Source: Roseicyclus mahoneyensis (GTDB taxonomy: Bacteria; Pseudomonadota; Alphaproteobacteria; Rhodobacterales; Rhodobacteraceae). From it: a DNA stretch of 64,000 nt. A program made the translations under genes and the position numbers. Positions 30,378 to 38,883 of the stretch are shown here, piece by piece. The notes beneath the pieces were generated by a model. That model saw only the letters and a list, made by a program, of their open reading frames with translations. It did no database searches and had not been told where the DNA came from. Location: NCBI RefSeq assembly GCF_003148775.1, contig NZ_QGGW01000006.1, positions 1 through 64,000 on the forward strand, read 5' to 3'. How positions within the stretch are numbered: position 1 is the first letter of the stretch; each line of letters opens with the position of its first letter.

Positions 30378-31622
30378 TCAGATCTTCGTTTGCCGCCCAC
30401 CCTCGGGCAGCGGCGTGGTCGCCAGCACCGCGATCGCCCCCAGTTTCAGAACGCAAGGCACCAAGGCATAAAGATAGGTCAGAAGATCCAGCGCGCCTTG
30501 CGGATTGTCCGCGCCCGACCGAAAGCCTGCCGCCTCCAACGCAGGCAACAGCACCACGGCGGCAAAGGCCAGCGTCAGTTTCGACACGAAAGCCCAAAGG
30601 CCAAAGCCCGCCGCCGCCTCGGGCGCGATCTGTTCCATCCGCCGGGCAAAAAGCGCGGGTAAAAGCGCGAAATCAGCCCCAAGCGCCGCGCCCGAGGCGA
30701 GGCAGATCAGCGCAAAGCCCATCGTATCGCCCTGCCCAAGCGTGAGCACGAGCGAGAAGGACGCGATGGCAAGCACCATGGCCGAAATCAGCATCGCCCG
30801 CGCGCCGAACTGCGCGGCAAGGCGTGTCCAGACCGGCGCGCTGACGGCAGCCGCAAGGAAGAACAGGAGGAGCAGCGGACCCTCCCACCCCGGTGCGGCG
30901 AGCACGCTTTCGACGTAGAACAGGAACAGGGTCGATGAGACAGCAACCGGCGCGGCATTCATCAGGGCTACAATCAGCAGACGCCGCGCGATCGGGTCCG
31001 ACAGCACGGTTCGAAAGCCGTTCTCTTCGGTGGCCACCCTCGAGCCGCTCCACTGGCCCCGCATGAGCCAGAGCGCGATCCCGCAAAGCCCGGCAAAGCC
31101 CAGCGCGAAATTGCCATAGGGATCGCCCGTTGCATCCAGCGCGGTGGGCGCCACGGCGGCGACACAAACCCCCAGCAGCGCCCCGGTTTCACGCCATGCC
31201 GCAAGGTTCAGATAGCCCTGCGGCCCCAGCATGGGCGCCGCTGCAACCCCTTGTGCATACATGCAGATCGTCAGGAATGAGAAGGCCGAGAACAGCCCCG
31301 TCATCATCAGCGCGAACCACCAGATCGGCGCGATGGGCGGGGCCATGGCGAACAGCCCCAGCATCGAGCCCGCCAGCACCGCGACCCCGCCGATGACAGC
31401 CAGCGCGCGATGGCCGCGCAACCGCTGCGCCAGCCATCCCAGCACAGGGTCCTGGACCACGTCGAAGAGGCGCAGCGCGAACAACACGCCCGCCAGTGCG
31501 GTCAGACCTACCCCGTAGCTGTCGACATAGACCTTGGGAGCATGGATGTAGATGGGCAGGCCAGCGGCCGCCAGCATGGCGGCAAACACCGCGTAGCCCA
31601 GTCTGGACGGGGCAGGTGCCAT
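30378..31622 (-). CDS. MFS / GPH-type transporter
   Basis: 414 residues with about twelve transmembrane segments. The first helix and loop (AAAGLPIYIHAPKVYVDSYGV) and LFALRLFDVVQDPVLGWLAQRLRGH (RxxDxxxDP) are typical of the glycoside-pentoside-hexuronide/MFS_2 group. Starts at ATG 31622, two bases after the DUF1365 stop. In Rhodobacter sphaeroides a similar carrier is part of a sigma-E-controlled operon beside rpoE (from memory). The cargo is unknown. Confidence 0.82.
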   Translation of the reverse strand: MAPAPSRLGYAVFAAMLAAAGLPIYIHAPKVYVDSYGVGLTALAGVLFALRLFDVVQDPVLGWLAQRLRGHRALAVIGGVAVLAGSMLGLFAMAPPIAPIWWFALMMTGLFSAFSFLTICMYAQGVAAAPMLGPQGYLNLAAWRETGALLGVCVAAVAPTALDATGDPYGNFALGFAGLCGIALWLMRGQWSGSRVATEENGFRTVLSDPIARRLLIVALMNAAPVAVSSTLFLFYVESVLAAPGWEGPLLLLFFLAAAVSAPVWTRLAAQFGARAMLISAMVLAIASFSLVLTLGQGDTMGFALICLASGAALGADFALLPALFARRMEQIAPEAAAGFGLWAFVSKLTLAFAAVVLLPALEAAGFRSGADNPQGALDLLTYLYALVPCVLKLGAIAVLATTPLPEGGRQTKI

Positions 31623-31624
31623 GC

Positions 31625-32386
31625 TCAGGAGATTTCTCGCTCCGGCGGTTCGGGGCGTGCGCGATAGGACGCGCCCTTCCACCAAAGCTTGAGCGCCTGC
31701 CAATGGATCAGCGCCAGCACCCGCCGTGCCCCAAGCGGGCGACGAAAGGCCGAACGCAGGACACCTCCCGTGGTCAGCGGCTTGCGCTTGCCGGTGAGAG
31801 TCGCCAAAACGCCCTCGTTCCCGGTGGAATAGTCGATCCAGATGCCAACCCTGTCGTCGCGGATGTCGAAGCGGAAGGTGTAGCCCCCCGCGATGGGCTG
31901 GAAGGGCGAGACATGCATGAGCTTTTGTGCGCTCAGCACATCTTCGCGCGTGATCGGTTGCCGGTCGTCGCGGGCGCACAGATACGAATGCCGGTCGCCA
32001 AAGGTGTTCGTGACCTCGGCGATGACGGCGCGCATGAGGCCCTTGCTGTCATGGGCCAGCCAGAAGGAGACGGGATTGAACACATGTCCCAGCATCCGGG
32101 GTTGGGCCAGCAGCATCAGCTTTCCGCCCGTGAAACTCTCCAGTCCATGCGCCGCCAGAACCTCACGCGCCCAGGGCGCGCCGCGCCCCTGCTTGGGCGG
32201 CCCGCCATGGTCGCGATCGTGCAGCGCGGTCAGCCCCGTCCGGTTGCGCCCGAACAGCCATGGCGCGCGCGGGCGTGCCACCTCGGCATCCAGCATCACG
32301 TAGTCGATGGAATAGGTGAAGGCGTTTTCCACCGCGCCCCGCCGCCCGTGAAAGGTCGAGCCCGCGATATGATCGACCGCGCTCAT
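31625..32386 (-). CDS. DUF1365-family protein
   Basis: 253 residues. Conserved segments of DUF1365 are present: HGRRGAVENAFTYSIDYVMLD near the start, LLAQPRMLGHVFNPVSFWLAHD, and EVTNTFGDRHSYL. The family nearly always sits beside a FAD-dependent amine-oxidase-like protein, as here, and often near a cyclopropane-fatty-acid-type methyltransferase (not seen in this window). ATG 32386 overlaps the upstream stop (ATGA). Probably acts in membrane-lipid modification; unproven. Confidence 0.88.
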   Translation of the reverse strand: MSAVDHIAGSTFHGRRGAVENAFTYSIDYVMLDAEVARPRAPWLFGRNRTGLTALHDRDHGGPPKQGRGAPWAREVLAAHGLESFTGGKLMLLAQPRMLGHVFNPVSFWLAHDSKGLMRAVIAEVTNTFGDRHSYLCARDDRQPITREDVLSAQKLMHVSPFQPIAGGYTFRFDIRDDRVGIWIDYSTGNEGVLATLTGKRKPLTTGGVLRSAFRRPLGARRVLALIHWQALKLWWKGASYRARPEPPEREIS

Positions 32387-33675
32387 GCGGCAACAGCCGC
32401 CCCGTCGCGCGCGGCCATGCCTTCGACCACGTCCATCGCGCTGCCGTAACCGTCCTCGTGAAACCCGTTCTTCATCCACGCCCCACAGAACCATGTGTTG
32501 TTGTCGCCGTTCATCGCGCGGATCGTGCCTTGGGCCGCCAGCGCCGGAAGATCATAGACCGGATGACGGAATTCAGCCGTGTCATAGATCAAACGGGTGT
32601 CGATCGGCGCACGGCTGTTGAGCGTGACGAACAGGGGATCATCCTCGGGGATCGGCTGCAGGCAGTTCATCCAGTAGGTCAGATCGATCGGCCCGCCCTC
32701 GAACCCCGGACGCTCGGTGTAGTTCCACGACGACCACGTCACGCGCCTTTTGGGCATGGCGCGCGGATCGGCGTGCAGGACTGCGGTGTTGGGTTGGTAG
32801 CGCACAGCACCAAGCGCCGCGGCCTCTGCGGGGGTCGGGTCCGCCAACATGCGCAGGCTGTCATCGGAATGGGTGGCAAAGACGACCTCGTCGAACTGCT
32901 CCCAATGGCCCTCGCGCTGGATTTCGACGCCCGCCGCACCGCGCTTGACCGCTGCGATGGGCGCGGAAAGCCTGATCTCGACACCCTTGGCGCGCATCGC
33001 GGCCTCCAGCCGCTTGACGTATTCGATGGACCCGCCCCGCACCGTCCACCACTGGTGCTGCCCCGAGGCCTGCAAGAGGTGGTGGTTGCGAAAGAACCGC
33101 ACCAGCGCCTGCGCGGGGAAATCCATGATCTCTTCCTTGGGCGTCGACCAGATCGCGCCGGAAATCGGTGTCAGGTAATAGTCGCGGAACCAGCGGCCCA
33201 TCCGCATCTCGTCCATCAAGGCGCCGATCGTGATCGTGGCATCGGTGGCCAGGACTTCGGCCTGCGCGTTGAATCGCATCAGGTCGCGGACCATGCGCAG
33301 GAAACCCGGACGTGCAAGGTTGGATTTCTGCGCAAACAGCGCGCTAAGGCTGCGCAGACCGTATTCGATTTGCCCGCCGCCGATCGAGGCCGCGAAGCTC
33401 ATGTCCGATTTCGCCACCGGCACGTCGAGCTCCGCAAACAGCCGCGTCAGATGGGGGTAGTTCACATGGTTGAACACGATGAAGCCGGTATCGACCGGCT
33501 GGTCGCCCCGCTTGCCTGCCACGATCGTGCGCGCGTGCCCACCCAAACGGCCCTCGGCCTCGAAGAGGGTGATCTTGTGTGTGTCCGCCAGATGATAGGC
33601 CGCCGCCATCCCCGATATCCCTGCGCCGATTACGGCAATGCGTTTCGGCGCGGGGGCCGGCTGGTCGAATGGCAT
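32383..33675 (-). CDS. FAD-dependent oxidoreductase (amine-oxidase/desaturase-like)
   Basis: 430 residues. Dinucleotide-binding motif RIAVIGAGISGMAAAYHLA followed by LFEAEGRLGGHARTI, the usual FAD signature; later VVFATHSDDSLRML and a C-terminal NTWFCGAWMKNGFHEDGYGSA block that closes the FAD site. These DUF1365-linked flavoproteins act on unsaturated fatty-acyl chains in some bacteria; a desaturase-like role is inference. First gene of a four-gene operon, with a 33-base leader behind the promoter at 33715-33744. Confidence 0.88.
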   Translation of the reverse strand: MPFDQPAPAPKRIAVIGAGISGMAAAYHLADTHKITLFEAEGRLGGHARTIVAGKRGDQPVDTGFIVFNHVNYPHLTRLFAELDVPVAKSDMSFAASIGGGQIEYGLRSLSALFAQKSNLARPGFLRMVRDLMRFNAQAEVLATDATITIGALMDEMRMGRWFRDYYLTPISGAIWSTPKEEIMDFPAQALVRFFRNHHLLQASGQHQWWTVRGGSIEYVKRLEAAMRAKGVEIRLSAPIAAVKRGAAGVEIQREGHWEQFDEVVFATHSDDSLRMLADPTPAEAAALGAVRYQPNTAVLHADPRAMPKRRVTWSSWNYTERPGFEGGPIDLTYWMNCLQPIPEDDPLFVTLNSRAPIDTRLIYDTAEFRHPVYDLPALAAQGTIRAMNGDNNTWFCGAWMKNGFHEDGYGSAMDVVEGMAARDGAAVAA

Positions 33676-33714
33676 GTTTGGCTGTCCCTTCGGGTCGTTG
33701 CGTGCGCGTCTTGG

Positions 33715-33744
33715 GCGTTACGCAGGCAAGCCTTCGCCGGATCA
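33715..33744 (-). promoter_or_regulatory. Sigma-E (RpoE/ChrR-type) promoter of the flavoprotein operon
   Basis: On the minus strand TGATCC (33744-33739), an 18-base spacer, then TAACGC (33720-33715). This fits the Rhodobacter sphaeroides RpoE consensus as I recall it (TGATC, 17-19 bases, TAA). Transcription should begin near 33708, giving a short leader to ATG 33675. Confidence 0.75.
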
Positions 33745-33757
33745 GAGAAATTCTTTT

Positions 33758-33787
33758 TGATCCGGTCTAGGGCAGGCCGCGTAATCC
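33758..33787 (+). promoter_or_regulatory. Sigma-E-type promoter of rpoE-chrR (autoregulatory)
   Basis: TGATCC (33758-33763), an 18-base spacer, then TAATCC (33782-33787). Same geometry as the divergent promoter; the facing -35 elements are 13 bases apart. The predicted start site is near 33794, so an ATG at 33792 cannot be the translation start; this favours GTG 33894. Confidence 0.75.
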
Positions 33788-33893
33788 AGTTATGTTGATG
33801 CCCAACGACCACGCTGAACGCCCCGTCACCATATGGCAAAGTGCCGTAGGGGTGCAGGACGCGACGCGTTGGCTGGAAAGGCACGCAACGACA

Positions 33894-34442
33894 GTGACGG
33901 CACAGAACGAGACGGAGCTGGAATGGGCCGCGCGCGTCGCGGCCATCGCGCAGGCGCGCGATCAGGCCGCCTTTGCGGCGGTCTTTCGGCATTTCGCCCC
34001 TCGGGTGAAGGCTTTCTTGATGAAATCGGGCGCCGACGCCGCACTGGCCGAGGAATGCATGCAAGACGTCATGGCCACGCTTTGGCACAAGGCGCATCTC
34101 TACGATCCGTCGCGCGCAGCCGTGTCGACATGGATCTTCACCATCGCGCGCAACCGCAAGATCGACCTCTTGCGCCGCTACGCCCGCTCCGAACCCGAGG
34201 ATCTTCCCTGGGGCCCTGAAGACGCGCCGGACCAGGCCGATGTCCTGGCCCTGCAGCAAGAGACGACCAAGCTTGCGGAGGCGATCCGCACACTTCCCGA
34301 GAAACAGCGGCTGCTGATCGAAAGGGCCTATTTCGGCGACCTCACACATAGTGAAATCGCAGCCGAAACCGGCCTGCCCCTTGGCACCATCAAGTCACGG
34401 ATTAGGTTGGCGCTGGAACGGTTGCGCCACGCAATGAGTTAG
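33894..34442 (+). CDS. rpoE: ECF sigma factor RpoE (ECF11, ChrR-controlled)
   Basis: 182 residues from GTG 33894 (AAAGG upstream). Region 2: RDQAAFAAVFRHFAPRVKAFLMKSGADAALAEECMQDVMATLWHKAHLYDPSRAAVSTWIFTIARNRKIDLLRR. Region 4: LPEKQRLLIERAYFGDLTHSEIAAETGLPLGTIKSRIRLALERL. In R. sphaeroides this factor responds to singlet oxygen. The autoregulatory promoter lies just upstream, and chrR follows after 11 bases. A longer in-frame ATG at 33792 is incompatible with the promoter position. Confidence 0.93.
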   Translation: MTAQNETELEWAARVAAIAQARDQAAFAAVFRHFAPRVKAFLMKSGADAALAEECMQDVMATLWHKAHLYDPSRAAVSTWIFTIARNRKIDLLRRYARSEPEDLPWGPEDAPDQADVLALQQETTKLAEAIRTLPEKQRLLIERAYFGDLTHSEIAAETGLPLGTIKSRIRLALERLRHAMS

Positions 34443-34453
34443 AGAGGCGACGA

Positions 34454-35095
34454 ATGCAGACCATTCGCCATACGATTTCAGATGACCTTTTGATGGGCTA
34501 TGCCGCAGGCGTGCTGTCCCGGCCGTTCGATCTTGTGGTTGCGACCCATGTTTCTCTGAGCGACGAGGCGCGCGTCCGCCTTGCCGGTTTCGAGGCTGTG
34601 GGCGGCGCAATTCTGGAAGATCTGCAGAGCGCCGATGTCGCCGATGATAGTTTGGAACAAACCATGGCGCGGATCGCCGGGATGAAACCCAGCCCTCGGC
34701 TGACCGCATCGCGCGGGATCTTTCCCGCCCCGTTGCAACAGATGGTCGGCGGCGACGAGGGTGCCGTGAAATGGCGCAGTCTCGGCATGGGGGCACGCCA
34801 ATCTGTCGTTTGCACGGATGGTGAGGCGACGGCGCGTCTGATTTACATTCCGGCCGGCCAGGCCATGCCGCAGCACAGCCACCGAGGCCTCGAGATGACC
34901 TTGGTGCTGCAAGGCGCGTTTCGCGACGAGGATGGCGTCTTTGCCCGCGGCGATATCGAGATCGCCGATGAGGCGGTGGACCATACCCCGATCGCAGAAC
35001 CGGGTGCGGATTGCATCTGCCTGATCGCCACTGATGGCCGGCTCAAGTTCAACGGCCTCCTGCCCCGGATCGCACAGCCCTTCATCGGGATCTGA
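34454..35095 (+). CDS. chrR: ChrR-family anti-sigma factor with altered zinc site
   Basis: 213 residues that bind and silence RpoE until singlet oxygen or peroxides intervene. The N-terminal anti-sigma domain begins MQTIRHTISDDLLMGYAAG with H6 and H32, but where HxxxCxxC is expected the sequence is H32-VSL-S36-DE-A39: both cysteine ligands are gone. The C-terminal cupin domain keeps the metal residues H141, H143, E147 (PQHSHRGLEMT) and H177 (VDHTP), plus C187 and C189. AGAGAGGCGACGA precedes ATG 34454. Co-transcribed with rpoE; a terminator follows at 35117. Confidence 0.92.
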   Translation: MQTIRHTISDDLLMGYAAGVLSRPFDLVVATHVSLSDEARVRLAGFEAVGGAILEDLQSADVADDSLEQTMARIAGMKPSPRLTASRGIFPAPLQQMVGGDEGAVKWRSLGMGARQSVVCTDGEATARLIYIPAGQAMPQHSHRGLEMTLVLQGAFRDEDGVFARGDIEIADEAVDHTPIAEPGADCICLIATDGRLKFNGLLPRIAQPFIGI

Positions 35096-35116
35096 CGCCA
35101 GAGACATGCTGTTTTG

Positions 35117-35146
35117 CGCCGCGCACTGATGGGGCGCGGCGCTTTG
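35117..35146 (+). terminator. Terminator of rpoE-chrR
   Basis: GCGCCGCGC (35117-35125) pairs with GCGCGGCGC (35135-35143), followed by TTT. The T-run is short. Confidence 0.65.
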
Positions 35147-35229
35147 CATTAGGGCTGTCGGAACCGTCAACGTTGTAATTGCAACGACCCTGTGGCATGT
35201 CACGCCCACCCGATCCGGAGGCCCGTGGC

Positions 35230-36585
35230 ATGACCGACCAAAGCACCCCCCGCCCGATGATCCAGGCCCCTGGCCTGACTGGTCCAAACGCGGGCTACAT
35301 GCCCGGCTTCAGCAATGATTTCGAAACCGAGGCGTTGCCGGGCGCCCTGCCGCAGGGCATGAACAGCCCGCAAAAATGCACCTATGGACTTTACGGCGAA
35401 CAGCTCTCGGGCACGGCCTTTACCGCCGCGACACCGGAACGGACGTGGTGCTACCGCATCCGGCCTTCGGTAAAACACTCGCGCCGCTATACCAAGATCG
35501 AGCTGCCCTACTGGAAGACCGCGCCGCATATCGACCCCGATGTCATCAGTCTCGGCCAGTACCGCTGGGACCCGGTGCCACATTCGGACCAGACCCTCAC
35601 CTGGCTTACCGGCATGCGCACGATGACCACGGCAGGCGACGTCAACACCCAGATCGGCATGGCCAGCCACATCTACCTCGTCACCGCATCCATGGCCGAC
35701 GACTATTTCTATTCCGCCGACAGCGAATTGCTGGTCGTCCCGCAGGAAGGCCGCCTGCGCTTCCTGACCGAACTTGGCATCCTTGACCTTGCCCCGCAGG
35801 AAATCGCGATCATCCCGCGCGGATTGCTCTACCGGGTCGAGGTGATCGACGGCCCCGCGCGGGGCTTTGTCTGCGAGAATTACGGCCAAAAGTTCGAGCT
35901 TCCGGGCCGCGGGCCCATCGGGGCCAACTGCATGGCCAACCGCCGCGATTTCAAGACGCCCGTCGCCGCCTTCGAAGACCGCGAGGTGCCCTCCACCGTC
36001 ACGGTCAAATGGTGCGGGCAGTTCCACCGCACCGAGATCGGGCATTCGCCGCTGGATGTCGTCGCATGGCACGGCAATTACGCGCCCTGCAAATACGACC
36101 TGACCACCTATTGCCCGGTCGGCGCGATCCTGTTCGACCACCCCGACCCCTCGATCTTCACCGTGCTGACCGCGCCTTCGGGCCAGCCGGGCACCGCCAA
36201 CATCGACTTCGTGCTGTTCCGCGAACGCTGGCTGGTGGCCGAAAACACCTTCCGCCCGCCGTGGTATCACCGCAACATCATGTCCGAGCTGATGGGCAAC
36301 ATCTACGGCCAGTATGACGCGAAACCGCAGGGCTTCGTGCCGGGAGGGATGAGCCTGCACAACATGATGCTGCCGCACGGCCCCGACCGCGACGCCTTCG
36401 AGCGGGCGTCGAACGCAGAACTTGCGCCGCACAAGCTCGACAACACCATGTCCTTCATGTTCGAGACGCGCTTTCCCCAGCACCTGACAGATTTCGCCGC
36501 CCGCGAGGCGCCGTTGCAGGACGACTACATCGACTGCTGGACCACGCTGGAGAAGAAATTCGACGGCACGCCGGGCAAGAAGTGA
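35230..36585 (+). CDS. hmgA: Homogentisate 1,2-dioxygenase
   Basis: 451 residues; opens the ring of homogentisate to maleylacetoacetate in tyrosine/phenylalanine catabolism. The mononuclear Fe(II) ligands are seen in [14 protein letters not shown] (His and Glu) and [12 protein letters not shown] (His). The N-terminus [20 protein letters not shown] is the family signature. GGAGG precedes ATG 35230. The usual partners (maleylacetoacetate isomerase, fumarylacetoacetase) are not adjacent; phhB, which feeds the same pathway, lies 9 kb away. Confidence 0.97.
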   Translation: MTDQSTPRPMIQAPGLTGPNAGYMPGFSNDFETEALPGALPQGMNSPQKCTYGLYGEQLSGTAFTAATPERTWCYRIRPSVKHSRRYTKIELPYWKTAPHIDPDVISLGQYRWDPVPHSDQTLTWLTGMRTMTTAGDVNTQIGMASHIYLVTASMADDYFYSADSELLVVPQEGRLRFLTELGILDLAPQEIAIIPRGLLYRVEVIDGPARGFVCENYGQKFELPGRGPIGANCMANRRDFKTPVAAFEDREVPSTVTVKWCGQFHRTEIGHSPLDVVAWHGNYAPCKYDLTTYCPVGAILFDHPDPSIFTVLTAPSGQPGTANIDFVLFRERWLVAENTFRPPWYHRNIMSELMGNIYGQYDAKPQGFVPGGMSLHNMMLPHGPDRDAFERASNAELAPHKLDNTMSFMFETRFPQHLTDFAAREAPLQDDYIDCWTTLEKKFDGTPGKK

Positions 36586-36622
36586 CCGTCGACCGACGGC
36601 GCGCGAAGAGGGAGGGAATGCG

Positions 36623-37492
36623 ATGGCGATAGAGGACAGGCTCGTCCTGCTCGGCACGAAAGGTGGGCCCGCGATCCGGCCCGGCGGCCCGATGCCAACC
36701 TCCTGTCTGCTCGAGATCGGAGGGCGGCGCTGCGTGGTCGATTGCGGGCTTGGCGTCTCGAAAGGGCTGGTGGAAGCCGGTGTCGATCTGAAAACGCTCG
36801 ACCTCGTCTTCCTCACACATCTGCACTCGGACCATGTCCTGGAACTTGGCCCGTTGCTGCACACTGCCTGGACCACGGGGCTGGCGACAGGTGTGCAGGT
36901 CTTTGGCCCGGTTGGAACGCAGACCGTCTGGGACGGGTTCCTTGCGTCGCTGCGTTTCGACATCGACCTCAGGATCGAGGATGAAGGTCGCCCCGACCTG
37001 CGCCGTCTTGTGCAGATCCATGAATACTCCGAAGGCAGCCTTCCCGTTGACGGCTTGAACGTAACCGCACTGCGCGTCGATCACCCTCCGGTCACCGACT
37101 GCTTCGCCTTGCGTTTTGACAGCCCCGGCTGGTCGGTGACCTTCTCGTCGGACACTGCATATTTCCCGCCGCTGGCCGATTTTGCGCGCGGTTCGGATGT
37201 GCTCGTGCACGAGGCCATGCTGGAACGGGGCGTCGACAGGCTGGTGGCGCGGACCGGCAACGGCACCCGGCTCAAGGCGCATATCACACGCTCCCATACC
37301 GAGGCCGCGGATGCCGCCCGCATCGCCGCTGCGGCTGATGTGAAAACGCTGGTCCTGCATCATCTGATTCCCGCGGATGATCCGGGCATCACCGAGGCCG
37401 ATTGGCTGGCCGCCACCGCGCCTGTCTTTGACGGAACAACCGTGGTTGGCCGTGACGGCCTGAGCCTGACGCCGCAGGGCGCCCGGTCATGA
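36623..37492 (+). CDS. Metallo-beta-lactamase-fold hydrolase
   Basis: 289 residues. The zinc motif is FLTHLHSDHVLELGPLL (HxHxDH), with further ligands in VTFSSDTAYF (Asp) and a C-terminal LVLHHLIP (His); the layout resembles the RNase Z/arylsulfatase subgroup. No signal peptide. GGGAGGG stands upstream of ATG 36623. It overlaps by four bases the 67-residue membrane-protein gene that follows. The substrate is unknown; not a true beta-lactamase on this evidence. Confidence 0.85.
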   Translation: MAIEDRLVLLGTKGGPAIRPGGPMPTSCLLEIGGRRCVVDCGLGVSKGLVEAGVDLKTLDLVFLTHLHSDHVLELGPLLHTAWTTGLATGVQVFGPVGTQTVWDGFLASLRFDIDLRIEDEGRPDLRRLVQIHEYSEGSLPVDGLNVTALRVDHPPVTDCFALRFDSPGWSVTFSSDTAYFPPLADFARGSDVLVHEAMLERGVDRLVARTGNGTRLKAHITRSHTEAADAARIAAAADVKTLVLHHLIPADDPGITEADWLAATAPVFDGTTVVGRDGLSLTPQGARS

Positions 37493-37692
37493 ACAAATTC
37501 GGTCCCTCCCGCAGCGAGATCAAGCTGCGGCTGGCCATCAGCCTTGCCGGGCTGGCCCTGCTGGTGGGCGCCTATGCCTTCAACGGGATTGGTGGCATCG
37601 CCTCGCTGGAAATCGCGATCATCGGCACTGCCTTTTTCGGCGGCTCGGCGATATGGTGCGTTACGAGGTTGCGACGAAAGGACGATCCATGA
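37489..37692 (+). CDS. Small two-helix membrane protein (67 aa)
   Basis: Begins inside the hydrolase stop (ATGA at 37489). Basic N-terminus (MNKFGPSRSEIKLRL), helix LAISLAGLALLVGAYAF, then IAIIGTAFFGGSAIW and a basic tail VTRLRRKDDP. No family recognised. Coupling on both sides supports it as a real gene. Confidence 0.7.
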   Translation: MNKFGPSRSEIKLRLAISLAGLALLVGAYAFNGIGGIASLEIAIIGTAFFGGSAIWCVTRLRRKDDP

Positions 37693-37964
37693 GCACCGGC
37701 CAGACCATCCAGCTAATCCTACAGAGCCTCGTGTTCTTGGCATGGGCGATCTTGATGTATCGCACCCTCTTCATGCTGCGCCGCCGCGCGATGGAGGAGA
37801 CAGGCAACGCCTTTCCCGGCCCGGGCCAGTTCATCACTCAAGTGGGGCGCTGGCTGCGCGCGCCCGAGGATCGGTCGGATCGCAGCACCTTGCTTTTCCT
37901 GACCTTTGTCTTGTTCGCAATGATCGCCACCTCGGCCCTGTTGGGACCGCCAGGCGCGCGCTAG
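37689..37964 (+). CDS. Small two-helix membrane protein (91 aa)
   Basis: Starts at ATG 37689, overlapping the previous stop (ATGA). Helix 1 is IQLILQSLVFLAWAILMYRTLFML, then a basic and acidic loop (RRRAMEETGN ... RWLRAPEDRSDRS), then helix 2 TLLFLTFVLFAMIATSALLG. Its TAG shares the palindrome CTAG with the convergent yaaA stop. Function unknown; probably works with the hydrolase. Confidence 0.7.
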   Translation: MSTGQTIQLILQSLVFLAWAILMYRTLFMLRRRAMEETGNAFPGPGQFITQVGRWLRAPEDRSDRSTLLFLTFVLFAMIATSALLGPPGAR

Positions 37965-38740
37965 GCCGCTTTCTCGGCCGCCTCTGCGCGGCGCAGAAAA
38001 GCGGGTTTGCCCGGTGCGCTCAGCTCTGGCGCATGGGCGTAGCCGCCCGCGTCGAAGTCAAGGATCGCCGCGGGATCGGTCAGCCGCCGTTCGATGATGA
38101 AGCGCGCCATGGCGCCGCGCGCGCGCTTGGCGAAGAAGCTGACGATCTTGGGACCGCCCGGCTTGTCCTCCAGGAACTGCGGGGTGATGACCTCGAGTTC
38201 CAGCGCGCCCAGATCCACCGCAGAGAAGTATTCGACCGATGCGCAGTTGATCAACGTGCCGGTGCCAAGCCGCGCCGCCTCGTCGTTCAGGGCGCGCGCC
38301 AGCCGGTCGCCCCACCATGCATAGAGCGTCTCGCCTTTGGCGGTCCTGAGGCGGCTGCCCATTTCCAACCTGTAGGCCTTGATCGCGTCAAGCGGTCGCA
38401 GCAGGCCATAAAGCCCGGACAGGATGCGCAGCCGGTCTTGCGCAAAACGCAGATCCTCCGCGTCAAGGCTTGCGGCCTCAAGCCCCAGATAGGTGTCACC
38501 GGCAAAGGCAAACGCGGCAGGGCGCGCCTCGGCGCCATCCGTCTCGAAGTCACGGAACCGCTCGGCATTGAGCTTGGCAAGCGCGGGCGAGATATCCATC
38601 AGCTTTCCAAGCTCCGCCGCGCTCAGCCTGCGCGCGACACGGGCCAGCGCAGCGGCATCGGCCGTGAACGCCGGTTCGGTCATCTCCACGGCGCGGTCGG
38701 CCCAATCGAGGCGTTTGGCGGGAGAAATGACGCTCAGCAT
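37961..38740 (-). CDS. yaaA: YaaA-family peroxide-stress protein
   Basis: 259 residues of the DUF328/UPF0246 family, DNA-binding proteins that lower free iron during peroxide stress in E. coli. The signature MLSVISPAKRLDW at the N-terminus, LSGLYGLLRPLD in the middle and VSFFAKRARGAMARFII near the end are clear. ATG 38740 gives the family N-terminus. No OxyR-type site was recognised upstream. Confidence 0.92.
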   Translation of the reverse strand: MLSVISPAKRLDWADRAVEMTEPAFTADAAALARVARRLSAAELGKLMDISPALAKLNAERFRDFETDGAEARPAAFAFAGDTYLGLEAASLDAEDLRFAQDRLRILSGLYGLLRPLDAIKAYRLEMGSRLRTAKGETLYAWWGDRLARALNDEAARLGTGTLINCASVEYFSAVDLGALELEVITPQFLEDKPGGPKIVSFFAKRARGAMARFIIERRLTDPAAILDFDAGGYAHAPELSAPGKPAFLRRAEAAEKAA

Positions 38741-38883
38741 GGGCAATGTCCTATACGCTGCTAGATGCGCGTCAGGTAGCGCGCCCCAAGCACAGGGGCA
38801 ACCGCCAAGGGTGCAACTCGACATCTTGAGATTACCGGCCAGCCGACCCACACTGCGCCAACGAAACAGGATGCGACACGCCC

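Noticed and set aside
33792..33893. In-frame ATG at 33792 as the rpoE start
   Set aside because: The sigma-E-type -10 ends at 33787, so transcription would begin at or after this ATG; the family N-terminus fits GTG 33894.
36623..37492. Beta-lactamase (resistance) reading of the MBL-fold gene
   Set aside because: No signal peptide, and the motif context resembles RNase Z/arylsulfatase-type hydrolases; the HxHxDH motif alone does not indicate resistance.
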